Positions 1 to 9,209 are shown, counted from the stretch's first letter. The stretch is 64,000 nucleotides of DNA from Novosphingobium sp. JCM 18896 (GCF_025938095.1 NZ_JAPCZF010000002.1:868001-932000); one strand, 5' to 3'. Numbers and translations are program-made. Notes: generated from the sequence alone by a model not told the origin.

Positions 1-714
1 CGCGTCTACAAGGACTTCGGCTTCACCTATGCGATCAAGCTGGCGCTGCGCCCGGACAACCGCATCGGCACTGAGGAGCAGTGGGACGTGGCCGAGGCCG
101 AGCTGCGCGACGCCGTCGTCGCGGCGGGTCTCGCGACCGACGAATACGGCTGGGAAGAGCTGCCCGGCGAAGGCGCCTTCTATGCGCCCAAGCTCGAATG
201 GCACCTGACCGACGCGATCGGCCGCACCTGGCAGGTTGGCACGATCCAGTCCGACCGCATGCTGCCCGAACGGCTCGACGCCAGCTACATCGGCGAGGAC
301 GGCGAGAAGCACCGCCCGGTCATGCTGCACCGCGCGATCTTCGGCTCCTACGAGCGCTTCATCGGCATCCTGATCGAGCACTTCGCGGGCAAGCTGCCGG
401 TCTGGCTCGCGCCGGTCCAGGCGGTGGTGGCGACGATCGTCTCCGACGCCGATGGCTATGCCGCCGAAGTGGCCGCGAAGCTGCGCGCCGCGGGCGTGCG
501 CGTCGAGACCGACCTGCGCAACGAGAAGATCAACTACAAGGTGCGCGAGCACTCGCTGGCCAAGGTCCCGCACCTGCTCGTCGTCGGCAAGCGAGAAGCC
601 GACGAGGGCACGGTCGCGATCCGCACCCTGGGCGAGGAGCGGCAGAAGTTCGTCTCGCTCGACGAGGCGATCGCGCTGCTCACCGCCGAGGCGACGCCGC
701 CTGATCTGAAATAG
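1..714 (+). CDS. thrS: Threonyl-tRNA synthetase, C-terminal part (5' end outside window)
   Basis: The frame is open from the first base, so the gene begins upstream; 237 C-terminal residues are visible. It charges tRNA-Thr with threonine in the cytosol. The visible part carries the end of the class II catalytic core: the motif-3 region with [11 protein letters not shown] near residue 110, preceded by the [15 protein letters not shown] stretch typical of ThrRS. It then carries the anticodon-binding domain, starting at LPVWLAPVQ and ending at the RTLGEE and DEA helices. The family is about 640-660 residues, so roughly two thirds is missing. The stop at 714 is followed after 13 nt by the next start on the same strand. 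Identification is firm. Confidence 0.95.
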   Translation, partial: RVYKDFGFTYAIKLALRPDNRIGTEEQWDVAEAELRDAVVAAGLATDEYGWEELPGEGAFYAPKLEWHLTDAIGRTWQVGTIQSDRMLPERLDASYIGEDGEKHRPVMLHRAIFGSYERFIGILIEHFAGKLPVWLAPVQAVVATIVSDADGYAAEVAAKLRAAGVRVETDLRNEKINYKVREHSLAKVPHLLVVGKREADEGTVAIRTLGEERQKFVSLDEAIALLTAEATPPDLK

Positions 715-727
715 TGGCCGACCTGGG

Positions 728-1174
728 GTGATCATCCGTCCGGGAACCACGGCCGACGTACCGCGCGCGCTGGAGATCTGGCGCGCCGCGGTCGACGCGA
801 CGCACGGGTTCCTGAGCGCCGAGGACCGCGCGGCGATCGAGCGGATGGTCGGCACGCAGTTCCTGCCCTTCGCCGATCTGTGGCTGGTCGACGATGCGGC
901 GGGCCGTGCCATGGGCTTCCTCGCGATGGACGGCGACATGATCGACGCGCTCTTCGTCGATCCCGCGGTGCACGGGCGCGGTTTCGGTAGCGCCTTGATA
1001 AGACACGCTCTTGCCCTGGCGCCGCAGGCGCGTGTCGATGCCAACGAGCAGGCGACGAATGCCTTGCCCTTCTACCTCGCGCGTGGTTTCGTAGCGGTCG
1101 GACGGTCCGAGACCGACGGCGAGGGGCGACCCTATCCGCTGATCCATCTGCGCCACGGGGGAAACGGGGCATGA
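728..1174 (+). CDS. GNAT-family N-acetyltransferase, YjaB-like
   Basis: This is a 148-residue single-domain acetyltransferase that would move an acetyl group from acetyl-CoA to an unknown amine. The IDALFVDPAVHGRGFGSALI stretch is the GNAT acetyl-CoA loop (R/Q-x-x-G-x-G/A pattern). The upstream WRAAVDATHGFLSAED and the downstream VDANEQATNALPFYLARGF and PYPLIHL segments follow E. coli YjaB closely, from memory of that family. The start is GTG at 728, the first start after the thrS stop; MIIRP fits the usual N-terminus. The stop overlaps the next ATG by 4 nt (ATGA), which suggests translational coupling. The natural substrate is not predictable from sequence. Confidence 0.85.
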   Translation: MIIRPGTTADVPRALEIWRAAVDATHGFLSAEDRAAIERMVGTQFLPFADLWLVDDAAGRAMGFLAMDGDMIDALFVDPAVHGRGFGSALIRHALALAPQARVDANEQATNALPFYLARGFVAVGRSETDGEGRPYPLIHLRHGGNGA

Positions 1175-1581
1175 TGCGCGTGCGATATGTTGCAGGCATT
1201 CTGCTGGCGCTGGCCGCCGTACCCGCCGCCGCGCGGCCGGCCTCGGAAATCGAGCGCTATTATCTCGGCCGCTACGTCGTGAAGACCGAGGATTCGGCGC
1301 GCACCGTCTGCCGCGCCGAGATCGCCTGGGCCGACGACGTCGGCGGCGAATTCGTCGCCACCGGTTGCGGCGCGGTGCCCGCGCTCGCCGAATCGGCGCG
1401 CTGGTTCTTCGACGCGGATCTGGGCGAGGTCCGCTTCGAGGATCCGCTGCACAAGCCGCGTTTCCGCCTGCGTGAGACCGACGCCGGTTTCATTGCGATC
1501 CTGCCCGACGAGAGCCGCTACTGGTTCGAGACTGCGCCGAAGCCGGCGCCCAAACGGGCGGCTCACCGCCGCCGTTCCTGA
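1171..1581 (+). CDS. Small exported protein, possibly AprI/Inh-like
   Basis: 136 residues. A classical Sec signal peptide (residues 1-21, cleavage after AAA) precedes a domain of about 100 residues and a basic tail (KPAPKRAAHRRRS). Two cysteines (in TVCRAE and ATGCGA), tryptophans and alternating hydrophobic strands give a pattern resembling the small beta-barrel of AprI/Inh metalloprotease inhibitors, but this is only a resemblance. It probably acts in the periplasm. The ATGA overlap with the upstream acetyltransferase places it in the same transcript. Function is otherwise unknown. Confidence 0.7.
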   Translation: MMRVRYVAGILLALAAVPAAARPASEIERYYLGRYVVKTEDSARTVCRAEIAWADDVGGEFVATGCGAVPALAESARWFFDADLGEVRFEDPLHKPRFRLRETDAGFIAILPDESRYWFETAPKPAPKRAAHRRRS

Positions 1582-1606
1582 TCACCCCGACCCGAGGAAA
1601 CTGCCG

Positions 1607-2140
1607 ATGACCATCGATCTTCGTCGTTCGCTCTGCGCGCTCGCGCTCACCGGTTTCGTCGCGGCCTGCGGCGGCGGCGGGGCCGGCGGCAAGAGCGCCG
1701 AATGGGCGGTCGACGCCTGCAAGACCTTCCCGGCCGAGGCCGCGAGCAAGGCCGCCGGCGTCGCCGTGGCCAAGGCCGAAGGCTCGGCGGCGACGAGCAA
1801 CGAACAGGTCACCGTGTCGAACTGCACCTATTCGAGCGCCGACGGCAAGGACAACTTCGGCGTGCTGCTGCGCCAGGACAAGGTCAGCGGCCAGACCGTC
1901 GACCAGCAGCTCGCCGGCGTGACGTCGCAGCCCGACGTGACCGGGCCGGGCGAACCCGTCGCCATGCCCAAAGGCAAGGCCGTATGGATGGCGAAGATGC
2001 GCACCTTGTCCTACGTGCCCGAGGGTGAGCGCATGATCGTGGTGACCCCGCCGGGCGCGATCACCTTCGGTCAGGCGCCGGTGCCGGAGGCCGAGGTCAA
2101 GGCGAAGGCCATCGCGATTGCGAACGCGATCGAGGGCTGA
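1607..2140 (+). CDS. Putative lipoprotein of unknown function
   Basis: 177 residues. The ATG at 1607 is chosen because it gives a lipoprotein signal peptide: a basic N-terminus, a hydrophobic stretch LCALALTGFVAAC, and a lipobox cysteine near residue 21 followed by a glycine-rich linker. An upstream in-frame extension to 1472 would run through the previous gene in another frame and is rejected. The mature part contains a second cysteine pair (ACKTF and SNCTYSS) and reads as a compact alpha/beta domain (ITFGQAPVPEAEVKAKAIAIANAI at the end). It likely sits in the inner or outer membrane facing the periplasm. No family was recognised. Confidence 0.7.
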   Translation: MTIDLRRSLCALALTGFVAACGGGGAGGKSAEWAVDACKTFPAEAASKAAGVAVAKAEGSAATSNEQVTVSNCTYSSADGKDNFGVLLRQDKVSGQTVDQQLAGVTSQPDVTGPGEPVAMPKGKAVWMAKMRTLSYVPEGERMIVVTPPGAITFGQAPVPEAEVKAKAIAIANAIEG

Positions 2141-2146
2141 CGTCGC

Positions 2147-2272
2147 TTAGAGAGGGAAGGCCTGGCCGGCGAGGATCAGCGCAAGCGCGCAGCCGCTGAC
2201 GATCACCATGCGCAGCGCTTCTAGCTTGCGATGCTGAGCGACGGTGCGGGTGAGGGCGATGACTCGGGCCAT
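2147..2272 (-). CDS. Possible 41-residue single-span membrane protein
   Basis: A short frame from ATG at 2272 to a stop at 2147 encodes a basic N-terminal half (TVAQHRKLEALR) followed by one hydrophobic segment (MVIVSGCALALILAGQAF) that could span the membrane. No clear Shine-Dalgarno sequence is visible. It fills the gap between a lipoprotein gene and a palindromic repeat. It could be a real small protein or a chance frame. Confidence 0.3.
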   Translation of the reverse strand: MARVIALTRTVAQHRKLEALRMVIVSGCALALILAGQAFPL

Positions 2273-2334
2273 GGGTGCGATCTTGCGCCCATGGCGGTTA
2301 CCGAAAGGTGAAGAGCCAGCCTCACGCTCATATC

Positions 2335-2360
2335 CCGTCGCCCCTGCGCAGGGGCGACGG
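2335..2360. repeat. Perfect 26-bp palindrome (REP-like, copy 1)
   Basis: Positions 2335-2347 (CCGTCGCCCCTGC) are followed immediately by their exact reverse complement at 2348-2360. The same 13-bp arm recurs at 16112-16124 and 16129-16141 around a 4-nt loop. The element lies just past the stop codon of the agmatine deiminase gene, so it could also act as a transcript end or 3' stabiliser. No T-run follows it. Confidence 0.8.
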
Positions 2361-2369
2361 TGTGAGTGG

Positions 2370-3353
2370 TTAGATTGCCGCCGCCATCTGCTGGCTCGCG
2401 CAGTGGAAACCGCCACCGCCCGCGAGAACGGCATCGCCGGCCAGGCCCACGGTATTGCGATCGGGGAACAGCGCCGCTACGGCCGCCACGCCCTCGGCAT
2501 CGTGCGGCGTGCCGAAGGTCGGCACCACTACGAGCTTCGAGGTGATCGCGAAGTTCATGTAGCTCGCCGGCTCGATCCGCCCGTCGCGCTCGACGCGGCC
2601 GGGCGAGGGGACCTCGCGCACCGTCACGCCGAAGGCCTCGGCGCGCGCCTTGGTGTCGGCATAGATCGCGGCGTTGGGATCGTCGGCTCCGGTCGCGCGC
2701 GGCACGGCGAGCACGCCGGGGGCCACGAAGCGCGCGAGGTTGTCGACATGGCCGTCGGTGTGATCGTTGATCAGCCCGTCGCCGAGCCAGAGCACGCGCT
2801 CGAAGCCGAGATCGCCGCAGAGCCGCGTCTCGATCTCGCCGCGCGTGAGCTGCGGGTTGCGGTTGGGGTTGAGCAGGCACTGCTCGGTGGTCGCGACCAC
2901 CCCGGCGCCGTCGGTGTCGATCGCGCCGCCTTCGAGGATCCAGTCCGACGTGTCGATCGCCAGACCCGCGTCGCGCGCGAGTGCGGCGCCGATGGTCTGG
3001 TCGCCGTCCATCAGGTACTTTTCGCCCCAGCCGTTGAAGCCGAAGCGCCGCGCGCGGCGGTTGCCGGCCTGATCGATCATGACCAAGGGGCCCGTGTCGC
3101 GCAGCCAGACGTCGCCATAGGTGCGCCGCTCGATCGTCACCTTGCTGCTGACCAGCGACCGCGCGCGCGCTCCGTTGGCCTCGTTGCGGACGATCAGGCG
3201 CGCCTCCTGGCCGCTTTCGGCGACGGCGCTGGCGAAAGCGGCGATCTGGACCTGCGCCGCTTCGAGGAAGCCCGGCCATTCCTCGCCGTCATGCGGGAAG
3301 CCGATCCAGATCCAGTCCTGCGGATGCCATTCGGGGGGGAAGCGGAAGGTCAC
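2370..3353 (-). CDS. aguA: Agmatine deiminase family protein
   Basis: 327 residues, within the usual family length. It would hydrolyse agmatine to N-carbamoylputrescine and ammonia in the cytosol, a step in polyamine synthesis. Family motifs are present: WLRDTGP (83-89), the catalytic HTDGH pair (His198, His202) and the nucleophilic Cys318 in GGGGFHCASQQ close to the C-terminus. The start is GTG at 3353; its GTGA overlaps the TGA stop of the upstream M28 peptidase gene, so the two are translationally coupled. A carbamoylputrescine amidase gene, the usual partner, is not in the window. A peptidylarginine deiminase-like specificity is the main alternative. Confidence 0.9.
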   Translation of the reverse strand: MTFRFPPEWHPQDWIWIGFPHDGEEWPGFLEAAQVQIAAFASAVAESGQEARLIVRNEANGARARSLVSSKVTIERRTYGDVWLRDTGPLVMIDQAGNRRARRFGFNGWGEKYLMDGDQTIGAALARDAGLAIDTSDWILEGGAIDTDGAGVVATTEQCLLNPNRNPQLTRGEIETRLCGDLGFERVLWLGDGLINDHTDGHVDNLARFVAPGVLAVPRATGADDPNAAIYADTKARAEAFGVTVREVPSPGRVERDGRIEPASYMNFAITSKLVVVPTFGTPHDAEGVAAVAALFPDRNTVGLAGDAVLAGGGGFHCASQQMAAAI

Positions 3354-5011
3354 TTGCTCGTCGCTCCCCGGCTGGCGTCGCGCACGCGGCGGAATTCGTC
3401 GTCGGGATGCCAGTTGGGCCAGGCGCTGCTCGTCGCGAGATCGCGGCCGAGCCGGTAGAACAGCGCGACGTCCTGGGTGATGCCCGACCAGTCCCAGTCG
3501 GGCGAATATTCGTCGTTCGGGCCGTGGTAGCGGTTCTTGACGTAGTCCTCGTTGGCCGCCTCGCCCGCGGCGACGCCGCCGTCGAACTGGTCGAGCCCGC
3601 GCTTGAGGTTGTACATCGGCACGCCGCGCTTGGCGAAGCTGAAGTGGTCCGAGCGGTAGTAGCCGCCGCGCTCGGCGTGATCCTCGGGGGCCTCCTTGAG
3701 CCCCAGCGACTGCAGGGTCGCGCGGAAGCTCGTGGTCAGGTCCGACTTGTCGCCGCCGATCATCTGATAGTCGCGCGCGCGGCCGCTGACCCGCAGCGCG
3801 TCCATGTTCACGCCGCCGACGGTCTTGGCCAGCGGATAGACGGGGTGCTGCGCATAAAATTCGGAGCCGAGCAGCCCCGATTCCTCGAGCGTCACCGCCA
3901 GGAACACCTGGCTGCGCGGTGTGCGGCCGGCGGTGCCATTGGCCTTGGCCAGCGCGGCGAGCGCGGCGACGCCGGTGGCGTTGTCGACCGCGCCGTTGCA
4001 GATGTCGTCACCGCTGGCATCGGGCTTGCAACGGCCGAGGTGATCCCAGTGCGCCGAATAGAGCACGTATTCGTCGGGCCTGGTCGTGCCCGGCAGGACG
4101 CCGACGACATTGTGCGAGATCGACTTGCGCGCGGCGTTGTCGAACGAGAGGCTGGCTTTCACCCCCAGCGGCACCGCCTTGAAGCCCTTCTGCTGCGCCG
4201 CCGCGCTGAGCGCGGCGAAGTCCTTGCCCGCGGCGGTGAAGATCTTCTCGGCGACGCCCTTCTGGATCCAGCCGTTGGCCTCGGTCTGGTCCATGCCGTC
4301 GTTGGCCGACTGGACGTAGTACTGCGCGCCCGACCACGACGATTCGACCACGTTCCAGCCATAGGCGGCGGGGAAGGTATCATGGACGATCAGCACGCCC
4401 GCGGCGCCCTGCCGCGCGGCTTCCTCGTACTTGTAGGGCCAGCGGCCGTACCAGGTCATGCGGCGGCCCTTGAACGGACCCTGCTCGCTCTCGGTCTGGT
4501 AGTCGGGGTCGTTGACCAGGACGACCGCGATCTTCCCCTTCATGTCGAGCCCGGCATAGTCGTTCCAGCCGAGTTCGGGGGCGTTGATGCCATAGCCGAC
4601 GAAGACCAGCTCAGCGTCCTTGAGCGCGGTGTGCGGGGTGACGCGATAGGACGCGGCGACGAAGTCGTTGCCATAGGTGAAGCTCAGCGGTGCACCCTTG
4701 GCGGCAACGGTCAGCGGCGAATAGTGGCTGCCGGTGATTTCGACCGTGGGCACGTCCTGCAGCCAGCCGTCCTTTCCGGGCTGGAGCCCGGCCGCCTTGA
4801 ACTCGGCGATGATCGCGTCGAGCACCTTGGGCTCGGTCGCGGTGCTCGGCGCGCGGCCTTCGAGCGCGTCGGAGGCGAGTGTCTCGACCACGCGCTTCAT
4901 CAGCGGGACGTCGATCTGCGGTGCCGCATTGCTGGGAGCCGGGGCGGCGGCATGGGCGGGCGCTGCCAGGACGGTGGCCAGGGCGGCGAAAGCGAAAAGC
5001 TGCGATTTCAT
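3350..5011 (-). CDS. Secreted M28-family zinc metallopeptidase with PA domain
   Basis: 553 residues. The ATG at 5011 gives a clean Sec signal peptide (cleavage near AHA, residue 20); a longer reading frame upstream lacks this. A protease-associated region (about 135-280) precedes the M28 aminopeptidase domain. The metal ligands are visible: HWDH (His321, Asp323), Asp343 in GAVDN, Glu376-Glu377 in TLEESG, Asp404 in NMD, and a late histidine in RYHGPNDEY. It probably trims peptides in the periplasm or outside the cell. Its stop overlaps the start of the agmatine deiminase gene by 4 nt, an odd functional pairing. Substrate is unknown. Confidence 0.88.
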   Translation of the reverse strand: MKSQLFAFAALATVLAAPAHAAAPAPSNAAPQIDVPLMKRVVETLASDALEGRAPSTATEPKVLDAIIAEFKAAGLQPGKDGWLQDVPTVEITGSHYSPLTVAAKGAPLSFTYGNDFVAASYRVTPHTALKDAELVFVGYGINAPELGWNDYAGLDMKGKIAVVLVNDPDYQTESEQGPFKGRRMTWYGRWPYKYEEAARQGAAGVLIVHDTFPAAYGWNVVESSWSGAQYYVQSANDGMDQTEANGWIQKGVAEKIFTAAGKDFAALSAAAQQKGFKAVPLGVKASLSFDNAARKSISHNVVGVLPGTTRPDEYVLYSAHWDHLGRCKPDASGDDICNGAVDNATGVAALAALAKANGTAGRTPRSQVFLAVTLEESGLLGSEFYAQHPVYPLAKTVGGVNMDALRVSGRARDYQMIGGDKSDLTTSFRATLQSLGLKEAPEDHAERGGYYRSDHFSFAKRGVPMYNLKRGLDQFDGGVAAGEAANEDYVKNRYHGPNDEYSPDWDWSGITQDVALFYRLGRDLATSSAWPNWHPDDEFRRVRDASRGATSK

Positions 5012-5115
5012 GAGCGAATGAACCTCGAAGGGAGGGAATGGCGCGGTTCTAGGAGAGGCGGTTCGAGCGGACAAGCCGGCTTGCCCTGCGCGCGCCGGGC
5101 GGGCAGTCAGACGTC

Positions 5116-7827
5116 ATGACTGCAGACTGGACCGGAGCCCTGGCCCGCGCGGATGCTCACGCGCCCTTCCTCTCGCGGGCGATGGGGCGCCTGCCCGATC
5201 TCGTCGCGCTGCTCGCGGCGGGTGAGGGCGAGGCGGCCCTGGCCTGGGCCAAGGCGCAGGGAGAGGGCATAGAAGACGTCGGCGTGGCGCTGCGGCGCGA
5301 GCGGCTGGCCTTGGCGCTGGCGCTGGCCGTCGGCGATCTCGCCGGCGCGTTCCCCGTCGCGCGCGTCACCGGCGAGCTTTCGGCCTTCGCCGACCGGGCG
5401 ATGGACGCAGCGATCGCCGAGGCCATCCGCCGCCGCGTGCCCGATGCCGAACCCGCGGGCTTCCTCGCGCTGGCCTTGGGCAAGCACGGCGCCTGCGAGC
5501 TCAACTACTCGTCGGACATCGATCCGATCCTGCTCTACGATCCCGCGCTGCTGCCGCGGCGTGAGCGTGACGATCCGGGCGAGGCGGCCGAGCGCGTGGC
5601 GCGCGCGCTGATGGAGACGCTCGCGCGCACCACCGACGAGGGCTACGTCTTCCGCGTCGACCTGCGACTGCGCCCGGCCTCCGAGGTCAGCCCCCTGGCG
5701 ATCCCGATCGAGGCGGCGCTGACCCATTACGAAAGCTCGGCGCTGGCCTGGGAGCGCGCGGCCTTCATTCGCGCGCGCGCCTGCGCGGGCGACGTGGCCG
5801 CGGGCGAGCAGTTCCTCGCTGCGATCCGTCCCTTCGTCTGGCGCAAGAGCCTCGATTTCGGCGCGATCGCCGAGATCGGCCGGCTGACCGCACAGATCCG
5901 CTCGAACACGCGTCAGGCCTGGACCGTTGGGCCGAACTTCGATCTCAAGAAGGGCCGCGGCGGCATCCGCGAGATCGAGTTCTATGCGCAGACGCACCAA
6001 CTGATCCACGGTGGTCGCAATCCGGCGCTGCGGCTGCGCGGCACGCGCGCCTCGCTGGACGCTCTGGCCGAGGCGGGGATCATCCCGGCCGACGATGCCT
6101 TGCTGCTCGGCGACTCCTACGACCGGCTGCGCACGCTCGAACACCGCCTGCAGATGGTCGCCGACCAGCAGACCCACGCGCTGCCCAGCGACTGGGCGGC
6201 GATCGAGGAGGTCGCGAAGCTCGAGGGCCTGCCCGACAGCGATACCCTGCTGAGCGAGATCACCCGCATCACCCAGGGCGTCGGCGAGCGCTACGACGCG
6301 CTGATCGCCAGCACCGGACCGGGCGAGGGGCGTGCCGCGCCGGCCATGCCCGCGAGCAACGCACCCGTGACCGACGAACTCGCGAGCCTGGGTTTCGCCG
6401 ATCCCGAAGAACTCGCCCGGCGGATCGACGGCTGGCGTTCGGGCAAGCTGCGCGCCTTGCGCAGCGATGCCGCGCGCATGGCCTTCGAGGCGATCCAGCC
6501 GGCGCTGCTCGCGGGCTTCGCCAAGGCGCCCGAGCCCGAACAGGCCCTGCTGCGCTGGGAGCGACTGCTCGCCAACCTGCCCACCGCGATCAACCTGTTC
6601 AACCTGCTCGAAGCGCGGCCCGCGCTGGTGCAACTGCTCGCGCGCATCCTCAGCCTGGCGCCGCCGCTGGCCGACGAACTCGCACGCCGCGCCGACCTGC
6701 TCGATCCGCTGATCGACCAGAGCGCCTTCGCGCTGCCCGGCGACGTCAACGCGCTGATCGCCGAGTTCGCGCGCGGCGAGAGCGACGACGACTACGAGCG
6801 CGTGCTCGACCGCGTCCGCCGCCGGGTCGGCGAGAAGCGCTTCGCGCTGGGCGTGCAACTGATCGAGGGCGCGACCGATCCGCTCGAGATCTCGGCCGCG
6901 CTCGCGCGCGTCGCCGAGGCGGCGATCCGCGTGCTGACCGATGCCGCGCTGATCGAGTTCGAGCGCAACCACGGCCGCATTCCGGGCAGCGAGCTCGTGA
7001 TCCTCGGGCTCGGGCGCATGGGCGGCGGCGCGCTGACCCACGCCTCGGACCTCGATCTCGTCTATCTGTTCACCGGCGACTTCGCCGGCGAATCCGATGG
7101 CCGCCGCCCGCTTGGCGCCTCGGCCTATTACAACCGCCTGTGCCAGCGCGTCACCGGCGCGCTCAGCGTGCCCACGGCCGAGGGCGCGCTCTACGAGGTC
7201 GATACGCGGCTGCGACCCTCGGGCGATCAGGGGCCGCTCGCGGTCAGCTTCGACAGCTTCGCGCGCTACCAGCGCGAGCAGGCCTGGACCTGGGAGCATA
7301 TGGCGTTGTGCCGCGGTCGGCCGCTCTATGGCTCGGTCGAGGCGCGTGTCGAGCTCTGCGAGATCGTCACCGGCGTGCTGACCGCATCGCGCGATCCGGC
7401 CAAGCTGCGCGCCGACGTGATCGAGATGCGCCGGACCATGGCGCAGCACAAGCCGGGCAAGGGGCCGCTCGACGTCAAGCTCGCGCGCGGCGGGCTCGTC
7501 GACGTCGAATTCATCGTTCACTACCTGCAGCTGCGCGAGGGCACCGCGCTGCTGCCGCGGCTGGGCGAGGCGATCCCCGTGCTGGTGGCCAAGGGCCTGC
7601 TTCCCGAGACGATGATCGCCGCGCACGGCGCGCTCGCGCGGATGCTGATCGCCGCGCGGTTGCTCGCCCCCGATGCGCAGGAGCCGCACGCCGCGGCCTG
7701 CGCGGTGCTTGCCAAGGCCTGCGGATGCGGCGATTGGGAAGCGGTGCTGGCCGGCCTGGCCCAGGCGCGCGGCGCAGTCGCCGCGGTCTGGCGCGATCTG
7801 TTCGGCGAAGACCTGGAGATCGACTGA
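5116..7827 (+). CDS. glnE: Bifunctional glutamine-synthetase adenylyltransferase/deadenylase
   Basis: 903 residues. It adds or removes AMP on glutamine synthetase according to the PII state, controlling nitrogen assimilation in the cytosol. Two nucleotidyltransferase domains are in the expected order: the N-terminal deadenylase with GKHGACELNYSSDID (SSDID at 132-136) and the C-terminal adenylylase with GLGRMGGGALTHASDLDLVY near 630-650. Both DxD metal motifs are intact. Helical linkers (such as KKGRGGIREIEFYAQ) match the family. ATG at 5116 is the first start after a divergent gap of about 100 nt. The stop shares one base with the next start (TGATG). Confidence 0.96.
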   Translation: MTADWTGALARADAHAPFLSRAMGRLPDLVALLAAGEGEAALAWAKAQGEGIEDVGVALRRERLALALALAVGDLAGAFPVARVTGELSAFADRAMDAAIAEAIRRRVPDAEPAGFLALALGKHGACELNYSSDIDPILLYDPALLPRRERDDPGEAAERVARALMETLARTTDEGYVFRVDLRLRPASEVSPLAIPIEAALTHYESSALAWERAAFIRARACAGDVAAGEQFLAAIRPFVWRKSLDFGAIAEIGRLTAQIRSNTRQAWTVGPNFDLKKGRGGIREIEFYAQTHQLIHGGRNPALRLRGTRASLDALAEAGIIPADDALLLGDSYDRLRTLEHRLQMVADQQTHALPSDWAAIEEVAKLEGLPDSDTLLSEITRITQGVGERYDALIASTGPGEGRAAPAMPASNAPVTDELASLGFADPEELARRIDGWRSGKLRALRSDAARMAFEAIQPALLAGFAKAPEPEQALLRWERLLANLPTAINLFNLLEARPALVQLLARILSLAPPLADELARRADLLDPLIDQSAFALPGDVNALIAEFARGESDDDYERVLDRVRRRVGEKRFALGVQLIEGATDPLEISAALARVAEAAIRVLTDAALIEFERNHGRIPGSELVILGLGRMGGGALTHASDLDLVYLFTGDFAGESDGRRPLGASAYYNRLCQRVTGALSVPTAEGALYEVDTRLRPSGDQGPLAVSFDSFARYQREQAWTWEHMALCRGRPLYGSVEARVELCEIVTGVLTASRDPAKLRADVIEMRRTMAQHKPGKGPLDVKLARGGLVDVEFIVHYLQLREGTALLPRLGEAIPVLVAKGLLPETMIAAHGALARMLIAARLLAPDAQEPHAAACAVLAKACGCGDWEAVLAGLAQARGAVAAVWRDLFGEDLEID

Positions 7828-8300
7828 TGACCACTCGCCCCACGCCCGGTGAAGTCCTGCCCGACATCGCGCTCGAGACGCCCGACGGCGGTACGGTCCG
7901 GCCCTCGGACTTCAAGGGGCGCAAGCTCGTGCTGTTCTTCTATCCGAAGGACGACACCCCGGGCTGCACCACCGAGAACCTCGACTTCTCGCGGCTCGCG
8001 CCCGAGTTCGACAAGGCCGGCACGGCGCTGCTCGGCGTGAGCAAGGATCCGCCGAAGAAGCACGCGAAGTTCGCCGAGAAGCATGCGCTCGTCGCACCGC
8101 TTGCCAGCGACGCCCTCGAAAATGGGCTGTCGGACGCGCTCGGCATCTGGACCGAGAAGCAGAACTACGGCCGCACCTATATGGGCATGGTCCGCACGAC
8201 CCTGCTGATCGATGCCGAGGGTAAGATCGCGCAGGTCTGGGACAAGGTGAAGGTCAAGGGCCACGCCGAGGCCGTGCTGGTGGCCGCCCAGGCGCTCTAG
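7827..8300 (+). CDS. bcp: Peroxiredoxin of the Bcp/PrxQ type
   Basis: 157 residues, full length for the family. It reduces peroxides with a thiol in the cytosol. The peroxidatic Cys47 is in FYPKDDTPGCTTE, and the WTEKQNYGRTYMG and RTTLLIDAEGKIAQVW segments are typical. The second cysteine that many Bcp proteins carry five residues later is absent (CTTENLDF), so this copy would work as a 1-Cys enzyme needing an external thiol. It overlaps the glnE stop by one base (TGATG), so the two are co-transcribed. Confidence 0.93.
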   Translation: MTTRPTPGEVLPDIALETPDGGTVRPSDFKGRKLVLFFYPKDDTPGCTTENLDFSRLAPEFDKAGTALLGVSKDPPKKHAKFAEKHALVAPLASDALENGLSDALGIWTEKQNYGRTYMGMVRTTLLIDAEGKIAQVWDKVKVKGHAEAVLVAAQAL

Positions 8301-8313
8301 AGACCAGGCGTTG

Positions 8314-9117
8314 ATGCCCGCGCCGATGCCCGTAAGCGTCGCATCTGCCATCCGGTCGGTGCTGCTGACCGCCGATCCGCGCGCCAAGGCGATGGCGGCG
8401 CGGGCGGTGGCGCGCGACTGGCGGCTCGGTCGGCTCGATGCCGTGTTCGACGTGGGCATGCCCGATCGCCCGGCGCGGCCCGAGCGGCCCGAACTGCTGC
8501 TGCCCAGGCACATGCCCAAGCGCCGCAAGGGCGGATCGGAGCGCGGCCGCATCGCGTTGTGGCACGCCCTCGCGCATATCGAATTCGTCGCGATCGACCT
8601 GGCGCTCGACATGGCCGGACGCTTCGGCGGTGAGATGAGCGCGAACTTCGTCGGCGATTTCCTCGCGGTCGCGGCCGATGAGGCGATGCATTTCGCACTG
8701 ATCGAACGGCGGCTGCGCACACTCGGCAGCCACTACGGCGCGCTGCCCGCGCACGACGGTCTGTGGGATGCCGCGACCGAGACCGCGCATGATGTCGCGG
8801 CGCGGCTGGCAATCGTGCCGATGGTGCTCGAAGCGCGCGGTCTCGACGTCACTCCGGCGATGATCGAACGGCTTCGGACGATGGGCGACGAGCCCGGCGT
8901 GAGGCTCCTCGAACGAATCCTTGACGACGAAATTAACCACGTCCGAATCGGTGCAACTCATTTCGCCGCGGTCTGCGCGTCGCGCGGCGAAGAGATTAAC
9001 GAAACCTGGAATCTGTTAATAACTCGGCATTTTCGGGCGGGTTTGAAAGGACCGTTCAACGACTCAGCGCGTGCGGCAGCCGGTTTACCGCGACGAACCG
9101 AGCGTGCGCTTGCCTAG
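8314..9117 (+). CDS. DUF455 ferritin-like protein
   Basis: 267 residues starting at ATG 8314; a TTG three bases earlier is less likely. It belongs to the DUF455 (COG2833) ferritin-like group. Probable di-metal ligands are spaced on helices: His88/Glu90 in HALAHIE, Glu123 and His126 in ADEAMH, and a late ILDDEINHVRIG motif near 210-215. The MPKRRKGG segment near 67-74 is also typical of the group, as I recall it. The family has no firmly assigned reaction; a radical or oxygen-activating di-iron role is possible from fold alone. It lies 14 nt after bcp, suggesting the same transcript and perhaps a link to oxidative stress. Confidence 0.85.
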   Translation: MPAPMPVSVASAIRSVLLTADPRAKAMAARAVARDWRLGRLDAVFDVGMPDRPARPERPELLLPRHMPKRRKGGSERGRIALWHALAHIEFVAIDLALDMAGRFGGEMSANFVGDFLAVAADEAMHFALIERRLRTLGSHYGALPAHDGLWDAATETAHDVAARLAIVPMVLEARGLDVTPAMIERLRTMGDEPGVRLLERILDDEINHVRIGATHFAAVCASRGEEINETWNLLITRHFRAGLKGPFNDSARAAAGLPRRTERALA

Positions 9118-9209
9118 CTTAGTTTCGACTGGGTAATAGCAATCTGCGAGACGGCGGGGGGGTTCCGACCATCTCCAAAAATTGGCTTCGGCGGTTCCGC
9201 CGCCGGAGA

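Noticed and set aside
5107..7689. An 860-codon open frame antisense to glnE
   Set aside because: GC-rich codon use leaves the opposite strand free of stops; the protein is low-complexity (Arg, Ala, Gly, Gln rich) with no motif, while glnE is certain.
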